Assembly: GCF_009914315.1 (NCBI RefSeq) | Contig: NZ_CP042596.1 | Coordinates: 496,001-560,000, forward strand | Source: Granulicella sp. WH15 | Lineage (GTDB): Bacteria > Acidobacteriota > Terriglobia > Terriglobales > Acidobacteriaceae | Length of the DNA: 64,000 nucleotides | Reading direction: 5' to 3' | Shown here: positions 55,115 to 63,803 of the stretch, piece by piece | Position numbering within the stretch: the first letter of the stretch is position 1 | Layout: every line of letters begins with the position of its first letter | Made by a program: the position numbers and the translations under genes | The notes under the pieces: generated by a model | What the model was told of the DNA's origin: nothing | The model's input: only the letters and a program-made list of their open reading frames with translations | Databases searched by the model: none

Positions 55115-55995
55115 TATGCGTCCACCCCGGCCGCTTTCTTTCCTAGTTTGCGCTGGATAGACACCATCTCGATGGCCGCGCTGGCGGCCTCGAAGCCCTT
55201 GTTGCCCGCCTTGAGTCCGGCACGGTCGAGCGCCTGTTCGAGTGTTTCGCAGGTGAGCACGCCGAAGGCGTGGGGGATGCCGGTCTCCTGCTGGGATTGG
55301 CCGATGCCGCGGGCTACTTCGTTGTAAATCGCCTCGTAGTGAGCGGTCTCGCCGCGCAGAAGGCAGCCCAGGGTGATGATGGCGTCGTACTGCTTCGACT
55401 CGGCCAGGGTACGGGCGGCGTTGGGAATCTCCCAGGCTCCGGGGACGCGAACGACTTGCACGTCGGCACGGGCCGCGCCGCTGCGGTGCAGGCAGTCGAG
55501 CGAGCCTTGCAGCAGGCGGTCGGTGATGACCGTGTTCCAGCGGGTGGTGATGACCGCAAACTTCATCCCTACAGCGGAGAGGTCACCTTCGAGCGCGTCG
55601 GGCTGGCCGTGAAGGGGGTTCTCCGACTGCCAGAAGCCTAGTTCGAGGCCGCTTGAAAGCCGAACGGTGAAGAGGCGCGAGTTCCAGTGGGTCTCCTCAA
55701 CTACGGAGAGGCGGGTGGAGACCTCTTCGGCCGGGTAGCGGGCGCTCAGCCACTTTGAGAGGGTGGCATGGAGGTGGTCCAGTTGGGTGGTCTCGATGAG
55801 AACCGGGGGGACGGAGGGGATGCGGCCGGTGACCAGCTCCAGGTTGCCGACGGGAGCGAGAAGGGCGGAGCCGCGGCCCTCGGCGTTCTGCCAGCCCTTG
55901 CCTTGTTCGAATCCAAGCGCAGTAAACAGGCTCGTCAGTTCGTCGAGCTCGTTAGGTGCGGCGATCTGCTGGACGAGGGTTATTCCTTTAATCAT
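55114..55995 (-). CDS. ribH: VOC-domain / 6,7-dimethyl-8-ribityllumazine synthase fusion
   Basis: 293 residues from MIKGITLVQQIAAPNELDEL. Residues ~140-293 are a complete lumazine synthase: FAVITTRWNTVITDRLLQGS, VVRVPGAWEIPNAARTLAES, LGCLLRGETAHYEAIYNEVA (catalytic His), PHAFGVLTCETLEQALDRAG, NKGFEAASAAIEMVSI. Residues 1-~130 resemble a vicinal-oxygen-chelate (glyoxalase-like) fold: SLFTALGFEQGKGW, GNLELVTGR, HWNSRLFTVRLSSGLELGFW. RibH alone is normally ~155 residues. No stop, start or frameshift separates the parts. The N-terminal domain may bind a small molecule or alter capsid assembly. Overlaps nusB by 1 nt. Confidence 0.88.
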   Translation of the reverse strand: MIKGITLVQQIAAPNELDELTSLFTALGFEQGKGWQNAEGRGSALLAPVGNLELVTGRIPSVPPVLIETTQLDHLHATLSKWLSARYPAEEVSTRLSVVEETHWNSRLFTVRLSSGLELGFWQSENPLHGQPDALEGDLSAVGMKFAVITTRWNTVITDRLLQGSLDCLHRSGAARADVQVVRVPGAWEIPNAARTLAESKQYDAIITLGCLLRGETAHYEAIYNEVARGIGQSQQETGIPHAFGVLTCETLEQALDRAGLKAGNKGFEAASAAIEMVSIQRKLGKKAAGVDA

Positions 55996-56090
55996 AAGTT
56001 TGATTGTAGAAGACGGCGGGGGAGTGAGTGTCATCGCAATATCTTTTGTTTCCCACCAACGGTGTGTGTTTGAGGCGCTGAGACAAGTGT

Positions 56091-56150
56091 GGAAGTCACG
56101 AAGTGACCGCCCTCCGCGCAGGAGGGCCGTCCGGCAGGACAGGTTTGTGG
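56091..56150. repeat. CACGAAGTGACC / GGCCGTCCGGCAGGACAG repeat
   Basis: AGTCACGAAGTGACCGCCCT, CCGCGCAGGAGGGCCGTCCG, GCAGGACAGG. Reverse-orientation relative of 8115-8160 and 12682-12725, directly next to REP copy D. Confidence 0.75.
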
Positions 56151-56154
56151 CAGG

Positions 56155-56250
56155 GATAGGGCGGGCTTTCAGCCCTCGGGTTCCGGTTCATACGGTTACC
56201 TAGGGCTTCGCCCTAGGCTGGTATAGGACGCGCCTTCAGCGCTTTTCGTC
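56155..56250 (-). repeat. REP element, solo copy D (inverted)
   Basis: Reverse complement reads GCGCTGAAGGCGC, CCTAGGGCGAAGCCCTAGG, GGGCTGAAAGCCC, the same order as copies A-C. The middle stem has the A:T version, as in copy A. Confidence 0.88.
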
Positions 56251-56261
56251 CGGCAGGATTT

Positions 56262-56600
56262 TGGGGTGGGGTGAGGAAAACATGCCTCGGGGGTAAAGCC
56301 CGCTTGCTTCTGGGTAGGTTGGTAGGTCCGGGCTTTAACCCGGACCTATCCCAGAGGCAACAGCAACGGCAACGGCAAAAACAACAGCAACGGCAAAAAC
56401 AACAGCAACAGCAAAAACAGCAACAACTGCAAAAGCAACAGCAACGGCAACGGCAAAAGCAGATTCCTCCGCTTCGCTCCTGAATGACAACCAAGAAAAC
56501 AGGCAACAGCAAGAACAAGTACAGGCAACAGCAAGAACAAGGACAAGCAACAGCAGGAACAAGGACAGGCAACAACAGCAGCAACGGCTGGTCGTGGCTG
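56262..56600. repeat. Longest GCAACR microsatellite array inside a composite repeat
   Basis: Begins with ACATGCCTCGGGGGTAAAGC and CGGGCTTTAACCCGG, then about 120 bp of imperfect (CAACRG / CAAAAA) hexamers, CCTCCGCTTCGCTCCTGAAT, ATGACAACCAAGAAAACAGG, then a second ~90-bp hexamer run (CAACAGCAAGAACAAG). Much longer than in the other copies. Apparent reading frames through it are low-complexity artefacts. Confidence 0.9.
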
Positions 56601-56690
56601 GGGGATTGTGTGCCTTCCTACCCTAACGGCGATGATGCCGTCGTGAGGGTGGGGCACTCGGAAGGTGTGTGGACAGGGTGTAGTGGGTGG

Positions 56691-56718
56691 CCCCATGTCT
56701 CAGAGATGAGACATGGGG
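56691..56718. terminator. Palindrome CCCCATGTCTC / GAGACATGGGG after acs
   Basis: 11-bp perfect stem with AGAGAT loop, 60 bp beyond the acs stop codon on its downstream side. Same core as the hairpins at 21556 and 60688. U-run weak. Confidence 0.65.
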
Positions 56719-56778
56719 TATTCCTATTTGACACCTAATTGGTTACTCATTTTTTCTTGTTACTTCTTTGGTTACAAG

Positions 56779-58791
56779 TTACTCTTCGTCGCTGCGGAGG
56801 CGGGCTATGACGGCGAAGTCTTCTAGGGTGGTGGTGTCGCCGGTGACCGTGCCTGTCGTGGCCAGCTCGCGGAGGAGGCGGCGCATGATCTTGCCGGAGC
56901 GAGTTTTGGGGAGAGTCTGGGTGAAGCGCACGTCGTCAGGGCGGGCTAGTGCTCCGATCTCTTTCGCTACCCACTGGCGCAGCTCCTGCTTCAATGCATC
57001 GGTGGGTTCGTGGCCCTCTTCCAGCGTGACGAAGACGGCAATGGCCTGTCCCTTCAGGTCGTCGGGACGGCCTACTACTGCGGCCTCCGCTACCTTCGAG
57101 TGGGCTACCAGGGCCGACTCGATCTCCATCGTGCCCAGGCGGTGGCCGCTGACGTTGATGACATCGTCGACGCGGCCCATGATCCAGAAGTAGCCGTCGG
57201 CGTCCTGACGTGCGCCGTCGCCGGTGAAGTAGCAGCCGGGGATGTGGTCGAAGTAGGCTGCCTGGTAGCGGGCGGGGTTGCCGTAGACCGTCCGGGCCAT
57301 CGAAGGCCAAGGTTTGCGGATGACCAGAAGGCCGCCTTGACCAACAGGGACGGGCTCTCCCGTTTTTGTAACAATTTCAGGCACAATTCCGAAGAAGGGC
57401 CTTGTGGCTGAGCCGGGCTTGGTGGCGATGGCTCCGGGGATCGGCGTAATCATGATGGCTCCGTTCTCGGTCTGCCACCAGGTGTCGACGATGGGGCAGC
57501 GCTCGTGGCCGATCTCGCGGTGATACCACATCCAGGCCTCGGGGTTGATGGGCTCGCCTACTGTGCCGAGCAGGCGCAGGGAGGCCAGCGAGTAAGGCTT
57601 GACCCAGTGGTCGCCCCACTTGATGAAGGCGCGGATGGCCGTGGGGGCGGTGTAGAGGATGGAGATTTTGTGGCTGTCGATGAGCTTCCAGAAGCGGTCC
57701 GGCTCGGGCCAGTTGGGCGCGCCCTCATAGATCATGACCGTCGCGCCGTTTTGCAGCGGGCCGTAGACGACGTAGCTGTGGCCGGTGATCCAGCCGATGT
57801 CGGCGGTGCAGAAGTAGACGTCTTCGTCGCGGATGTCGAAGATGTACTTGGTCGTCAGGTAGCTGCCGACCGAGTAGCCGCCGGTGGTGTGGACCAGGCC
57901 CTTGGGCGTGCCCGTGGTGCCCGAGGTGTAGAGGATGAAGAGAGGGTCTTCGGCGTCCATCGGTTCGGGCGGGCAGATGGGCGAGGCGGCGGCCATGAGG
58001 TCGTGCCACCAGTGGTCGCGGCCGGGGTGCATGGTGGTCTGGGTTTTGGTGACCGGTGCTCCCTCTACCGTGTCGCGACGGTAGACGATGACGTTGCGGA
58101 TGCTGGGGCAGCGGACGACGGCCTCGTCGACGATGGCCTTGAGGGTGATCTCGGTGCCGCGGCGGTAGCTGATGTCCTGGGTGAGGACGGCGACGCACTC
58201 GGAGTCGTTGATGCGGTCGACGAGGGCGTGGGCGGCGAAGCCTCCGAAGACGACGGAGTGGACTGCGCCGATGCGGGCGCAGGCGAGGAGCGCGACGGCC
58301 AGCTCGGGGCACATGCTCATGTAGACGGCGACGCGGTCGCCTTTGCGGATGCCGAGGCCGAGGAGGACGTTGGCGAAGCGCTGTACCTGCTCGTGCAGCT
58401 CGCCGTAGGTGAGGCGGCGGACCTCGCCGGGCTCGCCCTCCCAGAGGATCGCGATCTTGTCGCGGCGCGAGCCGAGGGCGTGGCGGTCGACGCAGTTGTG
58501 GCTGAGGTTGAGGCGGCCGCCATTGAACCAGGTAGCGTTGCCCATGGTGCCTTCGAGGACTGTCGTCCAGGGGGTGAACCAGTCCAGCTCTCGGGCGGCG
58601 TCGGCCCAGAAGGCCTCCGGCTCTTCGACGCTGCGGCGGTACATGGCCTCCCACTGTGGGAGGTTCTGAATGTGGGCCTTGGCGGCAAACTCCGCCGGAG
58701 GAGGAAAGACGCGGTTTTCGCGCAGCATGGATTGCATGTTTTCGTTGTGCGGTTCAGCTTCTACGTGTGCGGGCTCTGCATTCTTCGGCAA
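56779..58791 (-). CDS. acs: Acetyl-CoA synthetase (AMP-forming)
   Basis: 670 residues. Activates acetate to acetyl-CoA via acetyl-AMP. ANL-superfamily motifs: [20 protein letters not shown] (P loop), [36 protein letters not shown], then [37 protein letters not shown] holds the lysine controlled by acetylation. I choose a TTG at 58791 because GGGGAG lies 5 nt upstream; ATGs at 58737 and 58728 are alternatives. The next gene, an OFA-type transporter, is divergent and could import a related acid. Confidence 0.96.
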   Translation of the reverse strand: MPKNAEPAHVEAEPHNENMQSMLRENRVFPPPAEFAAKAHIQNLPQWEAMYRRSVEEPEAFWADAARELDWFTPWTTVLEGTMGNATWFNGGRLNLSHNCVDRHALGSRRDKIAILWEGEPGEVRRLTYGELHEQVQRFANVLLGLGIRKGDRVAVYMSMCPELAVALLACARIGAVHSVVFGGFAAHALVDRINDSECVAVLTQDISYRRGTEITLKAIVDEAVVRCPSIRNVIVYRRDTVEGAPVTKTQTTMHPGRDHWWHDLMAAASPICPPEPMDAEDPLFILYTSGTTGTPKGLVHTTGGYSVGSYLTTKYIFDIRDEDVYFCTADIGWITGHSYVVYGPLQNGATVMIYEGAPNWPEPDRFWKLIDSHKISILYTAPTAIRAFIKWGDHWVKPYSLASLRLLGTVGEPINPEAWMWYHREIGHERCPIVDTWWQTENGAIMITPIPGAIATKPGSATRPFFGIVPEIVTKTGEPVPVGQGGLLVIRKPWPSMARTVYGNPARYQAAYFDHIPGCYFTGDGARQDADGYFWIMGRVDDVINVSGHRLGTMEIESALVAHSKVAEAAVVGRPDDLKGQAIAVFVTLEEGHEPTDALKQELRQWVAKEIGALARPDDVRFTQTLPKTRSGKIMRRLLRELATTGTVTGDTTTLEDFAVIARLRSDEE

Positions 58792-59045
58792 ACGAGTCTC
58801 CCCTGAATTGTTCTCGCAAAAAAGGTACGCTACGCCATCAACGATGAGCAAATGGCGCTCGGCGAAGGCGTGAATCGAAAGGGGATGAACCCGAAGAGTT
58901 ATGACCTTTGGGCTGCGGAATCAGGGAATATCGCTGGCCAAAGCTGCTCCGGTTGCCGTAGAAGAGGGGAGCACAATTCGATGGCGGACGAAGTATCTCG
59001 GAGCGTCGCCAATGAATCAAAGACTGAGTAACCTGGAGCCCCGAC

Positions 59046-60419
59046 ATGGCGCTTTCCTTTCTTGACCGCAGCCGCTCCATCGCCCCAGAGGGCTACAGCC
59101 GCTGGCTTGTTCCCCCCGCCGCACTGGCCATCCACCTCTCCATCGGGCAGGTTTACTCGTTCTCCGTCTTCAAGAATCCACTGCTGGCGTTGCACGCGGC
59201 GGATGGGTCGAGCTGGAACCTGAAGGCGGTGGGGTACATCTTCTCCATTGCCATTGCGTTTTTGGGGATCTCGGCGGCGTTGTTTGGGGCTTGGCTGGAG
59301 AAGGCCGGGCCGCGGCGGGCGATGTTTTATGCCGCCTGTTGCTTCGGCGCGGGGTTCTGGATCGCCGCGGCCGGGGCCAGTATGCACAGCCTGACGCTGA
59401 TCTATCTGGGGTATGGGGTGATCGGCGGGATCGGGCTGGGGCTGGGGTATATCTCGCCCGTGTCGACGCTCATCAAGTGGTTTCCGGATCGTCCGGGGCT
59501 GGCTACGGGGTTGGCCATTATGGGGTTCGGCGGCGGCGCGATGATCGGATCGCCGCTGGCTACGCAGTTGATGGCGCACTTCAAGGCGGCGGGGCAGCCT
59601 GCGATCCCCTACACCTTTGTGACGATGGGGCTGCTGTACTTCTTTTTTATGATGTTCGGGGTGTTTACGATCCGCGTGCCGCGCGAGGGATGGAAGCCGG
59701 AGGGGTGGTCGGGGCAGAACAAGACCTCGGCGCTGATCTCGACCCACAATGTGGCCGTGACGGAGGCTTGGAAGACGCCGCAGTTCTGGCTGCTTTGGGT
59801 GATTTTGTTTACCAACGTGACAGCCGGGATCGGGATTCTGGAGCAGGCTTCACCGATGATTCAGGACTTCTTCAAGGGGTCGGTGGGGCCGGTGGCGGCG
59901 GGCGGGTTTGTGGGGCTGCTGAGCATCTTCAACATGGCCGGAAGGTTCTTCTGGGCGTCGATGTCGGACTTCCTTGGGCGCAAGGTGACTTACTTTATCT
60001 TCTTTGTGCTGGGGACGGGGCTGTTCTTCCTGCTGCCGCTGACGCGCGGGGATCATATGAACTCGGTGCCGCTGTTTGTGGGGGTTGCGGCGGTGATTCT
60101 CTCGATGTACGGGGGTGGGTTTGCGACGATTCCGGCTTACCTGAAGGATCTGTTTGGTGGGTATAACGTCTCGGCGATTCACGGGCGGCTGCTTACGGCA
60201 TGGTCGACTGCGGGAATTGTCGGGCCGCTGATTGTGAATGGGATTCTGGACCACTATGTGGAGAATCATCTGAACAAGCAGGAGGCTTATCCGATCATTC
60301 AGCACATTATGGCGGCGTTGCTGATCGTCGGATTTGTGGCTAACCTGCTGGTTCGGCCGGTGGCGGAGCGGCATTGGATGAAGGAACAGAACCTGGAGCC
60401 GGTGGGGGCGGGGCATTGA
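59046..60419 (+). CDS. OFA-family MFS transporter (oxalate/formate antiporter-like)
   Basis: 457 residues, 12 predicted helices. N-terminal RWLVPPAALAIHLSIGQVYS, followed by FSVFKNPLL, is characteristic of the OxlT/OFA branch; GYGVIGGIGLGLGYISPVST and WFPDRPGLATGLAIMGFGGG follow. Imports or exchanges monocarboxylates or dicarboxylates such as oxalate, formate or pyruvate; substrate unresolved. Followed after 24 nt by its small subunit (60444). Divergent from acs, consistent with organic-acid metabolism. Confidence 0.9.
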   Translation: MALSFLDRSRSIAPEGYSRWLVPPAALAIHLSIGQVYSFSVFKNPLLALHAADGSSWNLKAVGYIFSIAIAFLGISAALFGAWLEKAGPRRAMFYAACCFGAGFWIAAAGASMHSLTLIYLGYGVIGGIGLGLGYISPVSTLIKWFPDRPGLATGLAIMGFGGGAMIGSPLATQLMAHFKAAGQPAIPYTFVTMGLLYFFFMMFGVFTIRVPREGWKPEGWSGQNKTSALISTHNVAVTEAWKTPQFWLLWVILFTNVTAGIGILEQASPMIQDFFKGSVGPVAAGGFVGLLSIFNMAGRFFWASMSDFLGRKVTYFIFFVLGTGLFFLLPLTRGDHMNSVPLFVGVAAVILSMYGGGFATIPAYLKDLFGGYNVSAIHGRLLTAWSTAGIVGPLIVNGILDHYVENHLNKQEAYPIIQHIMAALLIVGFVANLLVRPVAERHWMKEQNLEPVGAGH

Positions 60420-60443
60420 TCCCCGTGTACGAGGAGGATTGTT

Positions 60444-60563
60444 ATGGCAGACGTTAAGAAGTCATCGCCGATCTTGATTGCGGCCGCCTGGATATTGGTG
60501 ATTGTGCCTGCGGCCTGGGGTTTGAACTATACCGTGCAGAGTGCGTTGAAGCTCTTCCACTGA
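60444..60563 (+). CDS. MFS transporter small subunit (39-residue membrane peptide)
   Basis: ATG at 60444 with an excellent ribosome site (GAGGAGG, 6 nt upstream), stop TGA at 60561-60563. The peptide starts MADVKKSSPILIAAAWILVI and ends NYTVQSALKLFH: one transmembrane helix with a conserved AW...PAAWG core. Small peptides of this kind follow OFA-type transporters in many bacteria and are treated as accessory subunits. Same strand, 24 nt after the transporter. Its stop codon touches the start of a repeat. Confidence 0.85.
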   Translation: MADVKKSSPILIAAAWILVIVPAAWGLNYTVQSALKLFH

Positions 60564-60640
60564 GGTACTTCGTACCGTTCTCGGAGCGGTATGGGAGGGA
60601 TCAGCAGCATCGGCCTCGCGTTGGTCGGCAGCAGGAATCT
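60563..60640. repeat. GTACTTCGTAC-type palindromic repeat
   Basis: GGTACTTCGTACCGTTCTCG, GAGCGGTATGGGAGGGATCA, then CGGCCTCGCGTTGGTCGGCA. Relative of the units at 12318-12460 and 18009-18090. Confidence 0.75.
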
Positions 60641-60687
60641 TTGTGTCCTCCCAGCGGTAAGGGCAAAGAACGGGCGACGGTAAAGAG

Positions 60688-60725
60688 AATGGGGCCATGT
60701 CTCGGGTTTGAGACATGGCCCCATT
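60688..60725. terminator. Bidirectional terminator between convergent genes
   Basis: Perfect 16-bp inverted repeat AATGGGGCCATGTCTC / GAGACATGGCCCCATT with GGGTTT loop, followed on the plus strand by GGTTTTGG. Ends the transporter operon and, from the other side, the S9 peptidase gene. Confidence 0.9.
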
Positions 60726-60740
60726 GGTTTTGGTAGCGGT

Positions 60741-62744
60741 TTATTTTGCGGGCATCTGGGATTCGAACCAGGCCAACTCGCGCTCGATGCGGTCGCGGAT
60801 GTGGTCGGGGTCGCGGAAGCCGTGGCCCTCGTTGGGGTAGATGACAAGCTGCGTCTTGACGCCCTGGGCGCGGAGGGCGTGCCAGAACTCGAACGACTGC
60901 GGAGCCGGGCACTCGCCGTCACGGTCGCCGACCAGGACCAGCGTCGGGGTGGTGACGCGCTTGATGAACTCGATGGCCGAGGACTTGGCGTAGACGGCGG
61001 GATCGTCGTAGACGCTGGCGCCGAAGAACGGCGTCATCCACTGGTCGATGGAGTTCTGGCCGTAGTAGCTCTTCCAGTTGGAGATGCCTGCCCCGGCGAC
61101 AGCGGCGTGGAAGCGGTGGGTCTGGGTGACGCCGAACATGGTCATAAACCCGCCGTAGCTCCAGCCGTTGAGGGCTTCGCGCTCAGGGTCGATGGAGACC
61201 TTCTGCTCGACCGCGTCCATGCCCTTGAGGATGTCGCTGAGGTCGCCGTAGCCGAAGTCCTTGCGGTTGGCGGCGGTGAACTTTTCGCCCTGGCCGAAGC
61301 TGCCGCGAGGGTTGGGCTGGAACTCGAAGTAGCCGAGCTGCGACCAGGTGGAGCCGTCCCAGCGGGCGCTGGCCGAGGCGGACGGGCCTCCGTGGACGGT
61401 GACGATGAGAGGGTATTTTTTGTGGGAGTCGTAGTCAGCCGGGTAGGTGAGCCAGCCCTGGACGTGGAAGCCCTCGTTCTGCCACTCGATGGATTCGACG
61501 CGGGCCTGGGGCTTGAGACCGTCGTTGAGGTGGGTGATCTGGTGAAGAGATTGCGGGTCGCCGGCCCAGATCTCGGGCGGCGTGGCGTGGCTGGAGCGGA
61601 CGAAGGCCAGGGTGCCGGTGCGGGAGACGGAGACGGCCATCTTGATGGGGCCGCCGGTGATGTTGGCTTCGCCGAGGTCGATGGAGCCCTCTTCGGTGTG
61701 GGAGTCGGTGTTGTAGGCGGAGAGGAGGGAGTGGCCGCTGCGGTCTTCGGCGAAGCCGATGGTGTGGCTGTTCTGCCAGACGAGGTAGGTGGGGGTGCCG
61801 TCGATGTCGGGGGTGATGTCGGTGGGGTCGCCGCCGGTGGCGGGGACTACCCAGATGTCGCCGCCGGTGGAGCCCTGATCGGACATGAGGCCGCCGATGA
61901 AGGCGATGTTCTTGCCGTCGGGGGAGAAGCGGGGGACTGCGATCTGGAGGCCGTGGAGGGCCGTGGAGGTGGTGTTGGGGTCGAAGACTACGGTGGGCTG
62001 CGCGCCGGGGGCGATGCTGTAGAGCTTGGCGATCCACCAGGTGTTTTCGCCGGGCGGGTTGGCGGCGATGAAGGTCAGGCTCTTCGAGTCAGGCGCGTGG
62101 TCGAACTCGTAGACATGGAGGCTGGCGGGGGTGAGGAACTGGCCTTTGCCGTCGGCGAGCGAGACCGAGTAGACGCGCTGGATCTCGACGCCGTCTTCGC
62201 CGATGACGCCGGACCAGGGTTTCATGGGGGCGAGGGCTCCGGCGGAGCGGGTGGCGTTTTCTACGAAGAGGAAGGCTAGGGATTTGCCGTCGGGGGTGAA
62301 GGCTGCCTGCTGAAAGATGCCGGTGAGGTGCGTGAGCTGGCGGATGGCTCCCGTGGCGCGGGTGTAGAGGAAGAGCTGGGGCTGCTCTTTTTCTTTTTCA
62401 GGCAGGCAGTTGGAGGTGAAGGCCAGGGTCTGGGAGTCGGGGGACCAGACGGGGGCGGAGTTGGCGCACTCGGCGGCGCTGGATGGGGTGATGGTTTTTT
62501 CCTGCTTGGGCTGGGCCAGGTCCGTCAGGCGGAGAGAGCCGCGTAGGGTCCAGGCGAGGGTGGTGCCGTCGGGCGAGAGGGCTACTGCGGATGGGGTTTT
62601 GGTGCGGCCTGCCTGGGCCAGAAGGGCGGTGAGGCGCGGGTCGTGGTGGGCGAGCGGCGGCATGGGGGCGGGATTGCCGCTTTGGGCGATGGATGTTCCG
62701 GTGAGGAGGAGGGAACAGAGGAGGGTGAGGGCACGCGAGGTCAT
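60741..62744 (-). CDS. S9 family prolyl oligopeptidase (acylaminoacyl-peptidase/DPP type), exported
   Basis: 667 residues. Signal peptide MTSRALTLLCSLLLTGTSIA. The N-terminal ~380 residues are a WD40-like/TolB beta-propeller (AVALSPDGTTLAWTLRG, AAFTPDGKSLAFLFVE, PRFSPDGKNIAFIGG). The C-terminal alpha/beta hydrolase has GWSYGGFMTMFGVTQTHRFH (catalytic Ser), VLVGDRDGECPAPQSFEFW (Asp) and YPNEGHGFRDPDH (His). Oxyanion HGGPSASAS is present. Cleaves short peptides, probably in the periplasm. Convergent with the OFA transporter unit. Confidence 0.94.
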   Translation of the reverse strand: MTSRALTLLCSLLLTGTSIAQSGNPAPMPPLAHHDPRLTALLAQAGRTKTPSAVALSPDGTTLAWTLRGSLRLTDLAQPKQEKTITPSSAAECANSAPVWSPDSQTLAFTSNCLPEKEKEQPQLFLYTRATGAIRQLTHLTGIFQQAAFTPDGKSLAFLFVENATRSAGALAPMKPWSGVIGEDGVEIQRVYSVSLADGKGQFLTPASLHVYEFDHAPDSKSLTFIAANPPGENTWWIAKLYSIAPGAQPTVVFDPNTTSTALHGLQIAVPRFSPDGKNIAFIGGLMSDQGSTGGDIWVVPATGGDPTDITPDIDGTPTYLVWQNSHTIGFAEDRSGHSLLSAYNTDSHTEEGSIDLGEANITGGPIKMAVSVSRTGTLAFVRSSHATPPEIWAGDPQSLHQITHLNDGLKPQARVESIEWQNEGFHVQGWLTYPADYDSHKKYPLIVTVHGGPSASASARWDGSTWSQLGYFEFQPNPRGSFGQGEKFTAANRKDFGYGDLSDILKGMDAVEQKVSIDPEREALNGWSYGGFMTMFGVTQTHRFHAAVAGAGISNWKSYYGQNSIDQWMTPFFGASVYDDPAVYAKSSAIEFIKRVTTPTLVLVGDRDGECPAPQSFEFWHALRAQGVKTQLVIYPNEGHGFRDPDHIRDRIERELAWFESQMPAK

Positions 62745-62807
62745 TTTTTGAACGTATCACCTTGCAGCGTGGGCGGAGGGGTCTTTTGAGGGGGAAGGAT
62801 TTTGATC

Positions 62808-63178
62808 CCGACCAGCGGGAGGACCGAGCGACGCAGTAAAAAGACGTGTGAACGCCCGCTCTCCGCGCAGGAGGACCGTCCGGCAGGACAGTCTTTGCAT
62901 CTTTTACAGAAAGAGTTCCTCAGCGGCTAAAGCCGGTTTATCGGCGTGCTCAGATGGCACGGCTGAAGCCGTGCCCTTAATGGTCTGGGCTGGGTTGAAG
63001 AAAGCATACCTCGGGGGCTGAAGCCCGCGTCTGGGGCAGGTTTTAATGTCCGGGCTAAAGCCCGGACCTACCCCAGAAGCAACGGCAAAAACAGAAGCAG
63101 ATTCCTCCGCTTCGCTCCTGAATGACAACCAAGAAACCTGAATGACAACCAAGAAAACAGGCAACAGCAAGAGCAGGC
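62808..63178. repeat. Composite intergenic repeats with a tandem duplication
   Basis: CCCGACCAGCGGGAGG and CTCCGCGCAGGAGGACCGTC units, hairpins CGGCTAAAGCCG and GCACGGCTGAAGCCGTGC, then GCATACCTCGGGGGCTGAAG, CCGGGCTAAAGCCCGG, a short GCAACR run and CCTCCGCTTCGCTCCTGAAT. CCTGAATGACAACCAAGAAA occurs twice in tandem near 63117-63160. Fills the 459-bp gap. Confidence 0.85.
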
Positions 63179-63203
63179 CGTAGCCCTCCCGGATTGGTGG
63201 TGC

Positions 63204-63803
63204 TTAGTCTTTGGGGCGTTCCCAGGGTTGGAGGACCTTGACCGAGGACATGCCTGCGCGGGTGGCGGACTCGATGCCCATGTCGGTGTCTTCGAAGACG
63301 AGGCAGTCCTTGGGGGCGATGCCGAGGCGCTCGGCGGCCAGCAGGAATGGTTCGGGATCAGGTTTGCCGCGCTTGTAGTCGCCCGCACAGACCAGGGTTT
63401 CGAAGCGGTCGAGGATGCCGAGGGTCTCGAGTGAGGCGACGACCGAGTCGCGGGTGCTGCCTGAGACTACGGCGAAGGGGATCTTGCCGTGGGTGAGGTG
63501 GATGTGCTCGAGTACCTCGGGGACGGCCTGGAGTTGCGGCAGGACCTCGAAGTAGTGCTCCTCCTTGCGCTGGGCGACCTCAGCGACCGGCATGGAGAGG
63601 CCGTGCTTCTGGTTGAGCGTGGAGATGATCTCGGCTACCGGCATCCCGCCCCAGGCGTAGAAGAGGTCTTCGGGGAACTCGCAGCTCCACTCGGCGAGGG
63701 CCTTGTTCCAGGCGATCCAGTGCAGCGGCATGGAGTCGACGATGGTGCCGTCGCAGTCGAAGAGATAGGCTTTGAAGGGGCCGTCGGGAAGGGAGAGCTT
63801 CAT
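63204..63803 (-). CDS. HAD-superfamily phosphatase, beta-phosphoglucomutase-like
   Basis: 199 residues. Motif I FDCDGTIVDSMPLHWIAW (nucleophile and general acid Asp), motif II VVSGSTRDSV, motif III Lys in GKPDPEPFLLAAERLGI, motif IV FEDTDMGIESATRAGM. The cap domain holds YAWGGMPVAEIISTLNQKHG. The DSMPLH segment and small helical cap resemble YqaB/fructose-1-phosphatase and beta-phosphoglucomutase subfamilies; substrate probably a sugar phosphate. Monocistronic, the last recognisable gene in the window. Confidence 0.88.
   Translation of the reverse strand: MKLSLPDGPFKAYLFDCDGTIVDSMPLHWIAWNKALAEWSCEFPEDLFYAWGGMPVAEIISTLNQKHGLSMPVAEVAQRKEEHYFEVLPQLQAVPEVLEHIHLTHGKIPFAVVSGSTRDSVVASLETLGILDRFETLVCAGDYKRGKPDPEPFLLAAERLGIAPKDCLVFEDTDMGIESATRAGMSSVKVLQPWERPKD

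Noticed and set aside
55996..56090. FMN riboswitch upstream of ribH
   Set aside because: No conserved RFN-element sequence segments visible in the region upstream of 55995.
56213..56584. Apparent low-complexity proteins (Leu/Val/Cys-rich or Gln/Lys/Arg-rich) in the hexamer array
   Set aside because: They are translations of a simple DNA repeat in several frames and both strands; no ribosome site.
56330..56600. CRISPR array suspected from regular repeats
   Set aside because: Hexamer periodicity without 25-40 bp repeats and unique spacers, and no cas genes in the window.
60708..62279. 523-codon Gly/Val/Asp-rich plus-strand frame
   Set aside because: Antisense of the S9 peptidase; the repetitive acidic composition is the complement of its codon bias.
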